From: an uncultured Alphaproteobacteria bacterium
GTDB taxonomy: Bacteria; Pseudomonadota; Alphaproteobacteria; UBA3830
Length of the DNA stretch: 64,000 bases
Assembly: GCA_944390765.1 (NCBI GenBank)
Contig: CALXQM010000020.1
Span: forward strand, 19,353 to 83,352
Direction: 5' to 3'
In this document: positions 8,677-17,696 of the stretch, one piece after another
Position numbering within the stretch: position 1 is the stretch's first letter
Layout of the letters: each line of letters opens with the position of its first letter
Program-made: the position numbers and the translations under genes
Notes under the pieces: model-generated
Databases searched by the model: none
Told to the model about the DNA's origin: nothing
What the model saw: only the letters and a program-made list of their open reading frames with translations

Positions 8677-9796
8677 TTATTTGTTATGGTGTATATAATT
8701 ATCAATATTCATATAATTTTTGCTTAAAACAGCAATATAAGATTGCAAATTATCATATATAGATTGATATGTATGCTCACCTTTATTCATGAAACCTATA
8801 AGTTCTGCATTTGTCCTTAATTGTGTTTCCCAAGATAACATACGTTCTTCTGGTAAATTACCCCTTTTTGTTATTAATTTATCATTTATATTCTTCAAGT
8901 TAACAGATAAAATCGCTACGAATTCATCATATGGATTTTTATATTTTGATACATCATCTGAAAGATTTTGTAAGGCTTTATGCACTCGTTCATTCAGCTT
9001 TGAAAATACTTTTGTAAGTACTGTTTCTGAAGATTCTTTACGAATAATTTTTCCAATTAAAGTATCTTCTGCAATATTTAATCCTGTTATTTCTCTGTTT
9101 AGAAAAGAACTCAAAATATCCTTTGATTCAAATTCCGAATTAGGATAAACGAAATCAATAATTTTCAAACTACCATGTTGTAATGTATCGCCACATAATA
9201 GAAAACCAAAATTTTCACAATGTAAGTCTCTTAGTCCTAATAGTTTTCCTATGAAATCTAACTCATTAATGGATAATACGACATTTTCATCAAATAAAAT
9301 TTCATTTGGTAGCTTTTTATTTTCAATTTCTTTAAATGTAAGAAAGGATGCATCGTTTAAAGATACATCTTTAGTAGCAATATATATTCCTTGATTAACA
9401 TTCTGCTCCTATTCCCAAACTATCTAAAACAGTATAAATAAAGGATTCTAATAGATTTAATTTAAATTCCTCAACAGAAGTTCCTGAAGTTGCGGAACTC
9501 CTAAGACTTGCTTGAAAAGATAATGAATTGCTAACATACGTACGAGTACCGTATTCACTCTCTTGATCTTTGCTACCTTTTCTTTTTTTATAACTTGCTA
9601 AATGAAACATTTTTATAAAAAATCGATTATTATCACCTCTATCCATAATATATCCAGGATTAACCCCGGAGCCTTTCTTTTTAAATATTACTTGACGTTC
9701 TTTATGTTGCTTTTCAATGGGTGTAATAAATACTTTTAACTCTGAAGAAAGATCTCCTTCAACTTTGCAGTGTTTTAATAAATTTGCTGCGACCAT
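8677..9796 (-). pseudogene. Kinase-fold-like protein, frameshifted
   Basis: Two minus frames, 9796-9395 and about 9405-8677, join into one protein of about 370 residues. The first frame ends LGIGAEC-stop, and a frame shifted at about 9396-9405 continues (NVNQGIYIATKDVS). Kinase-like marks are FFIKMF (candidate ATP-binding Lys), an EEFKLNLLE helix, GLRDLHCENFGF (HxDxxN-like catalytic loop in rearranged form) and LKIIDF (DFG-like metal site). A helical tail follows. It could be a phosphotransferase effector or toxin, but the family is not recognised. The start ATG at 9796 is supported by an in-frame stop upstream. Confidence 0.45.
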
Positions 9797-10288
9797 ATTT
9801 TTGGTTTTTCCATAAATTTAATGAAAAAGAACATGATATATACACGAATTTGATAGCAGGAGCTTTAAATAGAATTATTCATATGGAAAATTATGATCCG
9901 ATAATTGTAGGAGAACACTTTAATCGTCAAACTGTATTAAAATCCGTTGTTGAAGATTATTTTAATAAATTTATACTCAAAAAATAATTTTTTTATTAGT
10001 AAAACAATGTGAGAAATGTCATATTGGTGCAAAAAGCGCTAGCATTACAGATGAAGTTGGTTAATACAGTGCTTGTAAGGTACTATAACGAGTCCAATAG
10101 TTCATATGTAGTGTAGGAATGAATTTGACATGTCTTAAAGCTGATGACAGACATCAAAATTTTCTATTGGAGAGGGAAAAGCTCACATTAATGGCTATGA
10201 AGTCGAATTGGTGCATGCTTCGCACCGTCGATTTGGGAATAATTTTGATATACAAACGGTAACATCGTATCCGTATTTGTTATATTAA
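9784..10288 (+). pseudogene. Decayed plus-strand gene fragments, unknown family
   Basis: Three protein-like segments lie in order on the plus strand but in separate frames with stops between. They are one ending at 9987 (containing LIAGALNRIIHMENYDPI), one at about 10004-10064 (QCEKCHIGAKSASITDE) and one at 10148-10288 (IGEGKAHINGYEVELVHASH). This looks like a single gene broken by indels. I do not recognise the family. The first segment overlaps the start of the kinase-like gene on the other strand, so its beginning is uncertain. Confidence 0.35.
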
Positions 10289-10537
10289 TCTTATAGGACT
10301 ATTTACAACAAAATGTGGTCGAGCTTCATATACTGTATTTGCTATTTTTAGATCTATAGCTAATGGAAAATTATTAAACATAGGTTGATGGTTTTGATTA
10401 TATAAGTTAGCGTTAATGAGGTTGTAATTTCTGCAAGAAAAATCGAAACAGTATGTAAATATGATTTGGAATAATTAAATCTCGCTCTGGAACACGAATT
10501 GGGAATGGAATTTTATCTGAGCAAAAAAAATTCTAAA
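10280..10537 (-). pseudogene. Decayed minus-strand gene fragment, unknown family
   Basis: The minus strand reads a protein-like C-terminus (NHQPMFNNFPLAIDL, then YEARPHFVVNSPIRLI) ending at 10280. Upstream in another frame is IPFPIRVPERDLIIPNHIY. The two halves join with one frameshift near 10455-10465. It has no start codon and is tail-to-tail with the preceding plus-strand fragments. The family is not recognised. The rest of the gap to 10660 holds nothing I can support. Confidence 0.35.
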
Positions 10538-10659
10538 ACCATTAAGGAGAATTTGAGATTGGAGAAATCTGAAATAAATAAGGATTGTGAGAATTATATT
10601 TGCTAATATAATATCTAAAAAATTACTTTCTAATAGCTTAAAACTTTATATTTTTCGAA

Positions 10660-10689
10660 TTGAAGAAATATATTTTTTTATTGTATAAT
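10660..10689 (+). promoter_or_regulatory. Promoter of the outer-membrane barrel gene
   Basis: TTGAAG (10660-10665) and TATAAT (10684-10689) are separated by 18 bases, about 30 bases before the ATG at 10718. This suggests an active gene directly after the decayed island. Confidence 0.6.
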
Positions 10690-10717
10690 CAAAAAAAAAT
10701 GTTAGATTTGGTGACAT

Positions 10718-11422
10718 ATGAAAAGGGTTATATACATATTATTAATTTCATCTAATATTATGACGGCTGATGCTACACACGCAATTATTAACAGCAATTC
10801 TAATGATTTCGTAGAATTAGATGAACCTACAAGAAAAATAAGTGGAGCTTATTATGGAATTGGATACGATTTATCTTTTATAAAACATGAAATACAAGCT
10901 CGAAATGAAGGGAAAAATATAGATAAAAGTGTAAAAAAATCAGCAACACAAAGTGCAATCTCACTATTAGCGGGATTTGGAAGTAGCTTTTACAAAGATT
11001 ACTATATTGGTCTTGAATTTGAAATAATGAAACGGTTTTCGGGAAAAACGTCTTATGAAGATGATTTAGGAATTAAATTTAGCCAGCAGTTTGGTATAAA
11101 TATGGATGTACGTTTTGGTTATTTATTCCCGAAATACGGAAATATGGTATATTTAACACTAGGTTTTTCTCGTACATTAGGAAAAGTAGTCGTAAAAGTT
11201 GATGGTCAAAAGGATGCTGAAAAAGGGTTTGGCTCATATTTTCCTACGATAGGAATAGGATTCCAACAAAAATTAAATTCAAAATGGAATATCCATATTG
11301 ATAGTCGCTATTCTATCACATCTAAAGATAAAGATAATCGTTTGGTAGGAAATAATAATTGGAATTACAATGTACAACCAAAAAGAATAGGAATTAGGCT
11401 ATCTTTAACACGTAACATATAA
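10718..11422 (+). CDS. Outer-membrane beta-barrel protein (porin-like)
   Basis: The 234-residue protein has a short signal peptide (MKRVIYILLISSNIMTADA). It then shows alternating hydrophobic and polar strands with aromatic ends typical of eight-stranded OmpA/Omp25-type barrels (YYGIGYDLSF, YYIGLEFEIMK, VYLTLGFSR, WNIHIDSRYS, RIGIRLSLTRNI). The last strand ends in Ile rather than Phe/Trp. GGTGA lies before the ATG and a promoter is present. It is 17 bases upstream of dnaN, so read-through into dnaN is possible. The exact function is unknown; surface exposure is inferred. Confidence 0.7.
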   Translation: MKRVIYILLISSNIMTADATHAIINSNSNDFVELDEPTRKISGAYYGIGYDLSFIKHEIQARNEGKNIDKSVKKSATQSAISLLAGFGSSFYKDYYIGLEFEIMKRFSGKTSYEDDLGIKFSQQFGINMDVRFGYLFPKYGNMVYLTLGFSRTLGKVVVKVDGQKDAEKGFGSYFPTIGIGFQQKLNSKWNIHIDSRYSITSKDKDNRLVGNNNWNYNVQPKRIGIRLSLTRNI

Positions 11423-11439
11423 ATAAAGGAGTTTTGATT

Positions 11440-12543
11440 ATGAGAGCAAAAGTACAAAAAAAAGATATTTTACCAGCAATAATGAGAAGCGTCAGTATTG
11501 CTGATAGAAAATCAATTGTTCCTATTTTATCACATGTTTTGTTAGATTTTAATTCTAATGGACTAACATTAAAAGCAACAGACTTAGATCATTCTATTAT
11601 AGAAAATATTCCTGCAGATATAGATACATTTGGCTCAGTAGCTGTGCCTGCAGGTATTTTATGTGATATTTTGAGAAAAATACCAGATAATTTATCTCTT
11701 GAGTTTTCATTATTAGATAAAGGAGCTAAATTACAAGTTATTTCTGGAAATTCAAAATTCGAATTATCTGCATTATGTCCAGAAGATTTTCCAACTATTT
11801 CAAAATTAGAAAGTACATGTCATTTCAAATTAAATATTCGAGAGGTAAATAAATTAATCAGTCGTACTAAGTTTTCGATTTCTCCCGAAGAAAGTCGACA
11901 CAATCTAAATGGAATTTATTTACACAAAGAAGAAGATATATTAAAAGCAGCATCTACAGATGGACATCGATTATCTGTTTCTTCTATTCCATTAAAAGCA
12001 AAAGAAAGTATCCAAGGCGTTATAATAGCTCGTAAAACTGTTTTTGAAATAAAAAAATTATTGGATGTGTTCGAAGGTGATGTCGTAGTTACGTTTAATG
12101 CAAATCAGATTCAATTTGAGTTTGAAAATATTACTTTCATATCAAAATTAATTGATGGGACTTTCCCTGACTATAAAAGAGTTATTCCAAATAGTGATGG
12201 TGAGTATTTTATTATAAAAAGAACGAGTTTTATAGAAATTGTAGATAGAATTGCAGTCATTTCAGATGATAAGGCTAGAGCTGTAAAATTAGAACTTAGT
12301 AAAAACAAATTGAGTTGCTACGTTGTAAATAGTAAACTCGGTAATGGTCGTGATGAAGTAGATGTAGTCTACGATGGAGATGGTTGGTCAGCAGGGTTTA
12401 ATGCAAATTATTTACTTGATGTTGCGCAAACATTACAAGGAGAAGAACTTAAAATATATGTTAAAGAAGCTTTAGCTCCAATATTGATAACTGATACATC
12501 AGAACCGGAATCATTATTTGTTATAATGCCAATGAGAATTTAA
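11440..12543 (+). CDS. dnaN: DNA polymerase III sliding clamp (beta subunit)
   Basis: The ring-shaped clamp tethers DNA polymerase III to DNA. The protein is 367 residues, the usual size. Motifs seen are SIADRKSIVPILSHVLL at the start, LKATDLD, the second-domain segment SPEESRHNLNGIYL, DGHRLS, FPDYKRVIP and the C-terminal VIMPMRI characteristic of DnaN. The ATG at 11440 has AGGAG at 11427-11431; a TTG six bases earlier is in frame but badly placed. recF follows directly, the common dnaN-recF order, without dnaA in view. Confidence 0.97.
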   Translation: MRAKVQKKDILPAIMRSVSIADRKSIVPILSHVLLDFNSNGLTLKATDLDHSIIENIPADIDTFGSVAVPAGILCDILRKIPDNLSLEFSLLDKGAKLQVISGNSKFELSALCPEDFPTISKLESTCHFKLNIREVNKLISRTKFSISPEESRHNLNGIYLHKEEDILKAASTDGHRLSVSSIPLKAKESIQGVIIARKTVFEIKKLLDVFEGDVVVTFNANQIQFEFENITFISKLIDGTFPDYKRVIPNSDGEYFIIKRTSFIEIVDRIAVISDDKARAVKLELSKNKLSCYVVNSKLGNGRDEVDVVYDGDGWSAGFNANYLLDVAQTLQGEELKIYVKEALAPILITDTSEPESLFVIMPMRI

Positions 12544-12556
12544 TAGGTGTAGTTTT

Positions 12557-13669
12557 TTGCAACCTACAATTTTAAGTTTATTATGTCGTAATTTTCGATC
12601 ATATAAGGCTTTGATGTTAAATTTTTCATCGAAGTTCATATGTTTCTATGGGAAAAATGGGGCTGGTAAAACTAACATTCTAGAAGCGATTTCTTTGTTT
12701 TCTTCTGAAAGAGGACTAAGAAAAGCTCTAATTTCTGATTTTACTAATATTAATTCTATAGATAACAGTTGGAATCTAGAATTAGTATTGAAAAAGGATA
12801 TTTATAAAACATTTTTAGCAACCAAAATAAATAATAATAAACGTATTGCATTTATTGATGGAACCATATTATCTTCCCTTTCAAAACTAGAAGATTTTTT
12901 GTGGTTATTATGGATTACACCAAGTATGGATAATGTTTTCATCACTTCTAAAAGTGATAGACGTGGTTTCTTTGATCATCTTGTAACTGGGTTTAGTAGG
13001 CAATATAAAGAAAAATTAAAAAAAATAACTTCCTTACAAAAAGAGCGATTGCATGTAATTTTATTTAGAAATAATGAAAACTGGCTAAATATTCTTGAAG
13101 AAAAAATAGCTGAAGAATATATTAATATTACGAAAATCAGATTTGAATTTCTAAATATTTTAAAAAAGACTTTTGAAACTCATAGCTCTGAATTTTTAAG
13201 ACCTATTGTAAAAATATCAGGGATTATAGAAAATATTATTGAAAAAAATAGTGAAGAAAATTCTATTTTAGAGATAATGGATGCCTTAAAGCAAAATAGG
13301 ATTATTGATTCGGAAAAACAATCCACTCAGATTAGTATATTTAAAACTAACTGGTCAGTATATCATCCAAAATCTTATTTTGAAGCAGCAAATTGCTCTA
13401 CTGGAGAACAAAAAGCTTTTTTGATTTCATTAATATTAGCTGTTACAAGGATTTATCAACAATCTAGAGCTGGTGTTCCTATTTTACTTTTCGATGATCT
13501 AATGTTTCACTTAGATAAAGGAAGAAGAAGAGCATTAATTGATGAGCTTATAAATTTAAACGTTCAGACTTTTTTTACGGGCACAGAGCTTAATCTTTTT
13601 GACGAAATTTTATCCTTAGCACAAATATATCATGTAGAAAACTCTATATGTACAGAAATTAAAAAATAA
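12557..13669 (+). CDS. recF: DNA replication and repair protein RecF
   Basis: RecF is an SMC-like ATPase that loads RecA at single-strand gaps with RecO and RecR. The protein is 370 residues. Seen are the N-terminal LCRNFRSY strand, Walker A GKNGAGKTN near residues 32-40, the ABC signature-like STGEQKAFLISLILA and Walker B PILLFDDLMFHLD. The start appears to be TTG at 12557, because no ATG or GTG in frame lies near the expected N-terminus. It is 13 bases after dnaN, so the two form an operon. Confidence 0.94.
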   Translation: MQPTILSLLCRNFRSYKALMLNFSSKFICFYGKNGAGKTNILEAISLFSSERGLRKALISDFTNINSIDNSWNLELVLKKDIYKTFLATKINNNKRIAFIDGTILSSLSKLEDFLWLLWITPSMDNVFITSKSDRRGFFDHLVTGFSRQYKEKLKKITSLQKERLHVILFRNNENWLNILEEKIAEEYINITKIRFEFLNILKKTFETHSSEFLRPIVKISGIIENIIEKNSEENSILEIMDALKQNRIIDSEKQSTQISIFKTNWSVYHPKSYFEAANCSTGEQKAFLISLILAVTRIYQQSRAGVPILLFDDLMFHLDKGRRRALIDELINLNVQTFFTGTELNLFDEILSLAQIYHVENSICTEIKK

Positions 13670-13695
13670 TATTACTATTCTACTAAATTAATTTA

Positions 13696-14073
13696 TTATT
13701 CACTATCTAAAATAAAAGGGGGAAGCTTATTATCTATTCTTTTACGATTAATAAAAACCATTAATTTACTTTCAGTAACAAATTTACCATTCAATATATA
13801 ATTATTATTTATATATTTTACATTTATATTTTGTTTAATTAACCATGTAATAGCGTCTTTAATTGTATCAGCTTTACTTACACTATCAGAATTTTTGTTA
13901 TTAGAAATTTTCATTTTAATATTAGTTTTTTTTGTTAAAATATGCTTCATTTCTATTGGTGAGCCTGCTTTAGTCATATTTAATTTTTCTTTTAATAAAG
14001 TACCAGATATATTTGAATTATAACGTTTAGTAGTGTTCTTGCTTCTTACAAGTTTATTTTCTAAAACTTTCAT
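13696..14073 (-). CDS. Small basic protein, unknown
   Basis: This 125-residue protein is very lysine- and asparagine-rich in its first 70 residues. A more ordered C-terminal region (AITWLIKQNINVKY, then FVTESKLMVFINRKR and LPPFIL) could form a small helical nucleic-acid-binding domain. It is convergent with recF and divergent from the XRE regulator. No signal peptide or known motif is seen. It may be a regulator; that is a guess from composition and place. Confidence 0.5.
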   Translation of the reverse strand: MKVLENKLVRSKNTTKRYNSNISGTLLKEKLNMTKAGSPIEMKHILTKKTNIKMKISNNKNSDSVSKADTIKDAITWLIKQNINVKYINNNYILNGKFVTESKLMVFINRKRIDNKLPPFILDSE

Positions 14074-14357
14074 ATTGCATCCGTCGTTTATATTTTTACA
14101 TCAAAACAACAAAAGACACCGAAAATGAAAACACAAAAACAACATTGCTTAGCAACAATCTTATTATTATATAAGCATAAATATGTAATTTATCAATATA
14201 CAATTCAAAAAATTTCTAAATATTTCAAAAAGCTTTTTATTATTTATTTTTAATAAATTTTAGTAATATTAAGAATATTTACCATTTTTATACTTTTCTG
14301 TCTTGTACTTATTTTTGACATTTGTTATACATCTAATATGGTTTTTAAGAGGTTGTA

Positions 14358-15146
14358 ATGGCAAGACAAAGTTTAAGTCCTATGAAAGACTTAGAATATC
14401 CTGATTTATCAATATTGAGTGTTCCAGGAACAGTTGGTAGGAAAAGAAAAGGAGCACCGATGACTCATTTAAAATATTTGCGCAAAAAAAATGGATACAC
14501 TTTAGAATCATTGGCAGATGTTACAAGTATTTCCGTTTCTTATTTATCACGTTTGGAATCAGGGTCAAGGAGATTAAATACTGATCTTATAAGAAGATTA
14601 TCACATGCATTTAACTGTTCACCTGCGGAACTATTGCAAGAGACAATTCATGAAAGTAATGTTGTAACACCTGTAGAATTTTCTAATCGTACACAAAAGA
14701 AAAGGCAAGAGATTAATGTGCGTGAAAGTAGTATGCCTTTATATGAGATAGTTCCAAGTAAAGAAGATCAAAGTATGTTGACAATTTCTATTTGTCCAAC
14801 GTCTGAATGGAAGCAACGCCCTCAAGAATTAAGAACAAAAAGCGATGCTTTTGCTCTTAAAGCGAATAGCTATTTTAAACCACATTTCAGTGAAACTTCT
14901 ACTTTATATATGGAACCTGCGAATAACTTGGTGCCTGAATCTACTGTTGTAATTTTAAATCGCGGTCAAGTCATGATTAAAAAGATTTGGAGTGTAACAC
15001 CTACTTCACTACAATTATGTGATATTTCAGATATGGAAGCGTTAAAAAAAGGTAATTTATCTACTAGTAACTTAATGACATTAGAGCGTAATGCTTTAGA
15101 AGCTACTTACAAAGTTGTTGGATATTCTGATTTCGGTTTAATTTAG
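14358..15146 (+). CDS. XRE-family transcriptional regulator with S24/LexA-like C-terminal domain
   Basis: Residues about 37-90 form a helix-turn-helix of the XRE/Cro type (LKYLRKKNGYTLESLADVTS, SVSYLSRLESGSRRL). The C-terminal half resembles the S24/LexA sensing fold (LKANSYFKPHF, YMEPANNLVPESTVVILN, MIKKIWS), although the usual GDSMxP motif is degenerate. AGAGG lies before the ATG, and TTGACA at 14315-14320 with TATGGT 16 bases on is a possible promoter. It probably binds DNA; its targets are unknown. Prophage-repressor ancestry is possible. Confidence 0.75.
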   Translation: MARQSLSPMKDLEYPDLSILSVPGTVGRKRKGAPMTHLKYLRKKNGYTLESLADVTSISVSYLSRLESGSRRLNTDLIRRLSHAFNCSPAELLQETIHESNVVTPVEFSNRTQKKRQEINVRESSMPLYEIVPSKEDQSMLTISICPTSEWKQRPQELRTKSDAFALKANSYFKPHFSETSTLYMEPANNLVPESTVVILNRGQVMIKKIWSVTPTSLQLCDISDMEALKKGNLSTSNLMTLERNALEATYKVVGYSDFGLI

Positions 15147-15162
15147 TAAAATAGAAGTGAAT

Positions 15163-15205
15163 AAACGGTCTCTTTTAGTTAAATTAGTTAAAAAGACCGT
15201 TTTAT
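15163..15205. terminator. Bidirectional rho-independent terminator
   Basis: The inverted repeat AAACGGTCT (15163-15171) and AGACCGTTT (15194-15202) can extend inward, with A/T runs on both sides. It lies exactly between the convergent XRE regulator and folate cluster ends, overlapping the last codon of the folate-side gene. Confidence 0.75.
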
Positions 15206-15924
15206 TGTTTTAATGAATTAAGTATTGGATAATATAAATCTTCTTCTTTTTCTATACAAATACTACTTTTTTCTTCTAATGTAGGTACCCTATTTAAAAA
15301 TTTTATACGAGGGATGTCTTCTATAATAGCAATAGGAGTCTGTTCATTTCCTTCTCCCATAAGAAATACCGCAGAAGTAGCTAACGCATCTACAATATTT
15401 ACTTGTGTCACTTTTAAAGCTCTGTTATATAAATCAGGTTTGTTTATATATGAATATAATGGACTGAAACCACACCAACTGAGACAAATACCCGTTACAC
15501 CTCTACGCATTATTGTAGTATGACTGTCTGTAATTATGATTCCTAAATTTTTTAATTTGTATTTTTCACGTAAATAAATCCATATATATTCTGCTGATTT
15601 CCAAACATCTGCAGGATACATAATATAAACATTATTTGTATTTGATTCATCGATACCTGCAGATGGAATTAATATTCCATTTTTTATAGTCAGATATATG
15701 TTATAAGGATTTTCTTCCATAGGAAAAATAAAATCCGCTTCACGTTTTATTAATTGATATTTATCAATTTCACTTTTATTTTCATATCTTCCTTCACAAA
15801 TACTAATAACTTTCGACGTTATTGCTACAATTGTATTCTCCTTTAATTCTGGTATTTTATCTAAAACACTATTCAAAGAATCATTTAATTCTATTCTAGG
15901 TGTTTTTACAGGTTTAATATACAT
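15202..15924 (-). CDS. folC2: CofE-like gamma-glutamyl ligase, probable alternative folylpolyglutamate synthase
   Basis: The 240 residues match the COG1478/CofE family (F420-0:gamma-glutamyl ligase). Marks are ITSKVISICEGR near residue 35, SAGIDESN near 90, ITDSHTTIMRRGVTG near 135 and NIVDALATSAVFLMGEGNEQTP near 180. Coenzyme F420 is unlikely here. In Chlamydia a CofE-like protein encoded beside folA and folKP acts in place of FolC, adding glutamate to folate. The gene overlaps folA by 11 bases and folKP precedes that, the same order, so a FolC2 role is inferred. It is cytosolic. Confidence 0.8.
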   Translation of the reverse strand: MYIKPVKTPRIELNDSLNSVLDKIPELKENTIVAITSKVISICEGRYENKSEIDKYQLIKREADFIFPMEENPYNIYLTIKNGILIPSAGIDESNTNNVYIMYPADVWKSAEYIWIYLREKYKLKNLGIIITDSHTTIMRRGVTGICLSWCGFSPLYSYINKPDLYNRALKVTQVNIVDALATSAVFLMGEGNEQTPIAIIEDIPRIKFLNRVPTLEEKSSICIEKEEDLYYPILNSLKQ

Positions 15925-16426
15925 TATCCAACTCCTTGTATTCAGGATTAATTAATTGATAAACATTATAATCTTGATTACTATACATTCTTTTTTTAGT
16001 CCAATTTTTAAAATATTCTAAATTTAAATATGTATCTCCTCTGTAATATCTATTAATTTCCGTTAAAAAAAATTTAGAAATTAAATTATTTTGTAGAAAT
16101 AAGTGGGCAATTTGAGCACCTCCTATCATAAAAGAAACATATATCTTGTTTTTTAATAGATAACTTAATAACTCTTTTACAGAATAAAAAAATAAAGCAT
16201 TATCACTTTTATAATGTATATTATATGAAAGGGCTAATGCGTTTCTATCAAAAAAAATTTTAGAAGGAACAGACTCATAAGTTTTTCTTCCCATAATAAT
16301 AGTTTTATTAAACGTAGTTTGCTCAAAAAATTTTAAATCTTCTGGATAATGCCAAGGTAAAGTACCATTTAGGCCTATAATACCATCTTTTGTAGCTGAC
16401 ATTATACCAATAATATTCGGTAACAT
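15914..16426 (-). CDS. folA: Dihydrofolate reductase
   Basis: The enzyme reduces dihydrofolate to tetrahydrofolate with NADPH. Diagnostic segments are IIGIMSATKDGIIGLNGTLPWHYPEDLKFF at the N-terminus, MGRKTYESVP near 45, and FMIGGAQIAHLFL near 100. The 170-residue length is normal. It overlaps the downstream CofE-like gene by 11 bases and follows folKP by one base, so the three are one transcription unit dedicated to folate. Confidence 0.93.
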   Translation of the reverse strand: MLPNIIGIMSATKDGIIGLNGTLPWHYPEDLKFFEQTTFNKTIIMGRKTYESVPSKIFFDRNALALSYNIHYKSDNALFFYSVKELLSYLLKNKIYVSFMIGGAQIAHLFLQNNLISKFFLTEINRYYRGDTYLNLEYFKNWTKKRMYSNQDYNVYQLINPEYKELDNVY

Positions 16427-16427
16427 A

Positions 16428-17687
16428 TTATTTAGTAATTTTACTAGCCACTAATGCTCTCATATGAGCTTCAATATTATGTACTCTTAGAAAATCTATA
16501 TTATTCGCTAATACTTGTGAAATAGCTAAAGTTTCTATATCGCGATTCATAGCGTTATTTTCGACAAAAAATGAACTAATATATGATTTCCTTGAATGTC
16601 CTACCATAATTTGGCAATTTAATTGTTTTAATTTTTTTATATTTTTAATAATATAAATGCTCTGATATGAATTCTTTCCGAACCCTATTCCAGGATCTAA
16701 GATTAATTGTTCAGAAGAAAATCCCAAATTTTCTATCCTATTTATAAATTTCTCTCCCCATTTTTTAACATATAATATTGGATCAGTATCAATAGGAATT
16801 ACTTGATTATCTACAGGGGCAGATAAAGAGTGTGTACAACAGAAATTACATTGGCTTTTTAATATTTCTTTCAAACTATTATCATCAAAAGACCCTTTTA
16901 CATCATTAATTAAATATATAGGGTATTTTTGTATCAATTTTAAAGCTATTTCTGGTCGAAATGTGTCGATACTTATTTTAATTTTATTTTCATTGATAAT
17001 AGGTAATGCCTGATTTAAAACTTCTTCCAATTTTGATAATTCGACATCTGGAGATTGGATTATAGCGCCATTTCTTGTTGACTGAGCGCCAAGTTCTATA
17101 ATACTAGCACCAGCTTCATTTAAGTAATTAATTTGACTTAATATCTTATCTATATTATAATACTTCCCACCATCTGAAAAAGAATCTTCTGTAATGTTTA
17201 TTATTCCAACTAATTGAGGATCTAATATATAGCTTTTTATAAATGAATTTTCTGCATTTTGTATCGAATAATTTAAATTGATTCCCATTAACTTTAATAA
17301 ATGAATAAAAAATGGACGATTCTTTATTTCTGGATGAGGAATAATTAAATCGGGTTCTTTAATAGTAAAATTGTTATAAAAAAGAATATCCAAATCAATA
17401 ATTCTAGGAGACCATCTATCATAAAATTTAGGTCTTCCTATTTCTCCTTCTATAGATTTTAATTGAGAGAGTAACTCTCTTGGAGATAGAGTAGTTTTCC
17501 CTTTTATAATCATATTTAGGTAAGGTTTATTCCAATCAGAAGGAGCATTATCTGGAACTATAGCTTCTGTTTCCAAAATAATAGACTCCTCTAGATTAGA
17601 TAAACACCGATGTTTCATTAAACTAACAGCTTTATTTAAATTATCTAAGCGATTACCTAAATTGGTTCCTAAACTTATAACAACCAT
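16428..17687 (-). CDS. folKP: Fused HPPK-DHPS (folK-folP) folate biosynthesis enzyme
   Basis: The N-terminal 150 residues are 6-hydroxymethyl-7,8-dihydropterin pyrophosphokinase (VVISLGTNLGNRLDNL, GRPKFYDRWSPRIIDLDILFY). The C-terminal part is dihydropteroate synthase (VGIINITEDSFSDGG, IELGAQSTRNG, LILDPGIGFGKN, VGHSRKSY). Together they activate the pterin and join it to p-aminobenzoate. The DHPS has GAQST where GGEST/GGQST is usual. I start at ATG 17687; a GTG at 17696 immediately after the upstream stop is possible. Fusions of this kind occur in Chlamydia and Rickettsia. Confidence 0.92.
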   Translation of the reverse strand: MVVISLGTNLGNRLDNLNKAVSLMKHRCLSNLEESIILETEAIVPDNAPSDWNKPYLNMIIKGKTTLSPRELLSQLKSIEGEIGRPKFYDRWSPRIIDLDILFYNNFTIKEPDLIIPHPEIKNRPFFIHLLKLMGINLNYSIQNAENSFIKSYILDPQLVGIINITEDSFSDGGKYYNIDKILSQINYLNEAGASIIELGAQSTRNGAIIQSPDVELSKLEEVLNQALPIINENKIKISIDTFRPEIALKLIQKYPIYLINDVKGSFDDNSLKEILKSQCNFCCTHSLSAPVDNQVIPIDTDPILYVKKWGEKFINRIENLGFSSEQLILDPGIGFGKNSYQSIYIIKNIKKLKQLNCQIMVGHSRKSYISSFFVENNAMNRDIETLAISQVLANNIDFLRVHNIEAHMRALVASKITK

Positions 17688-17696
17688 GAAAGTCAC

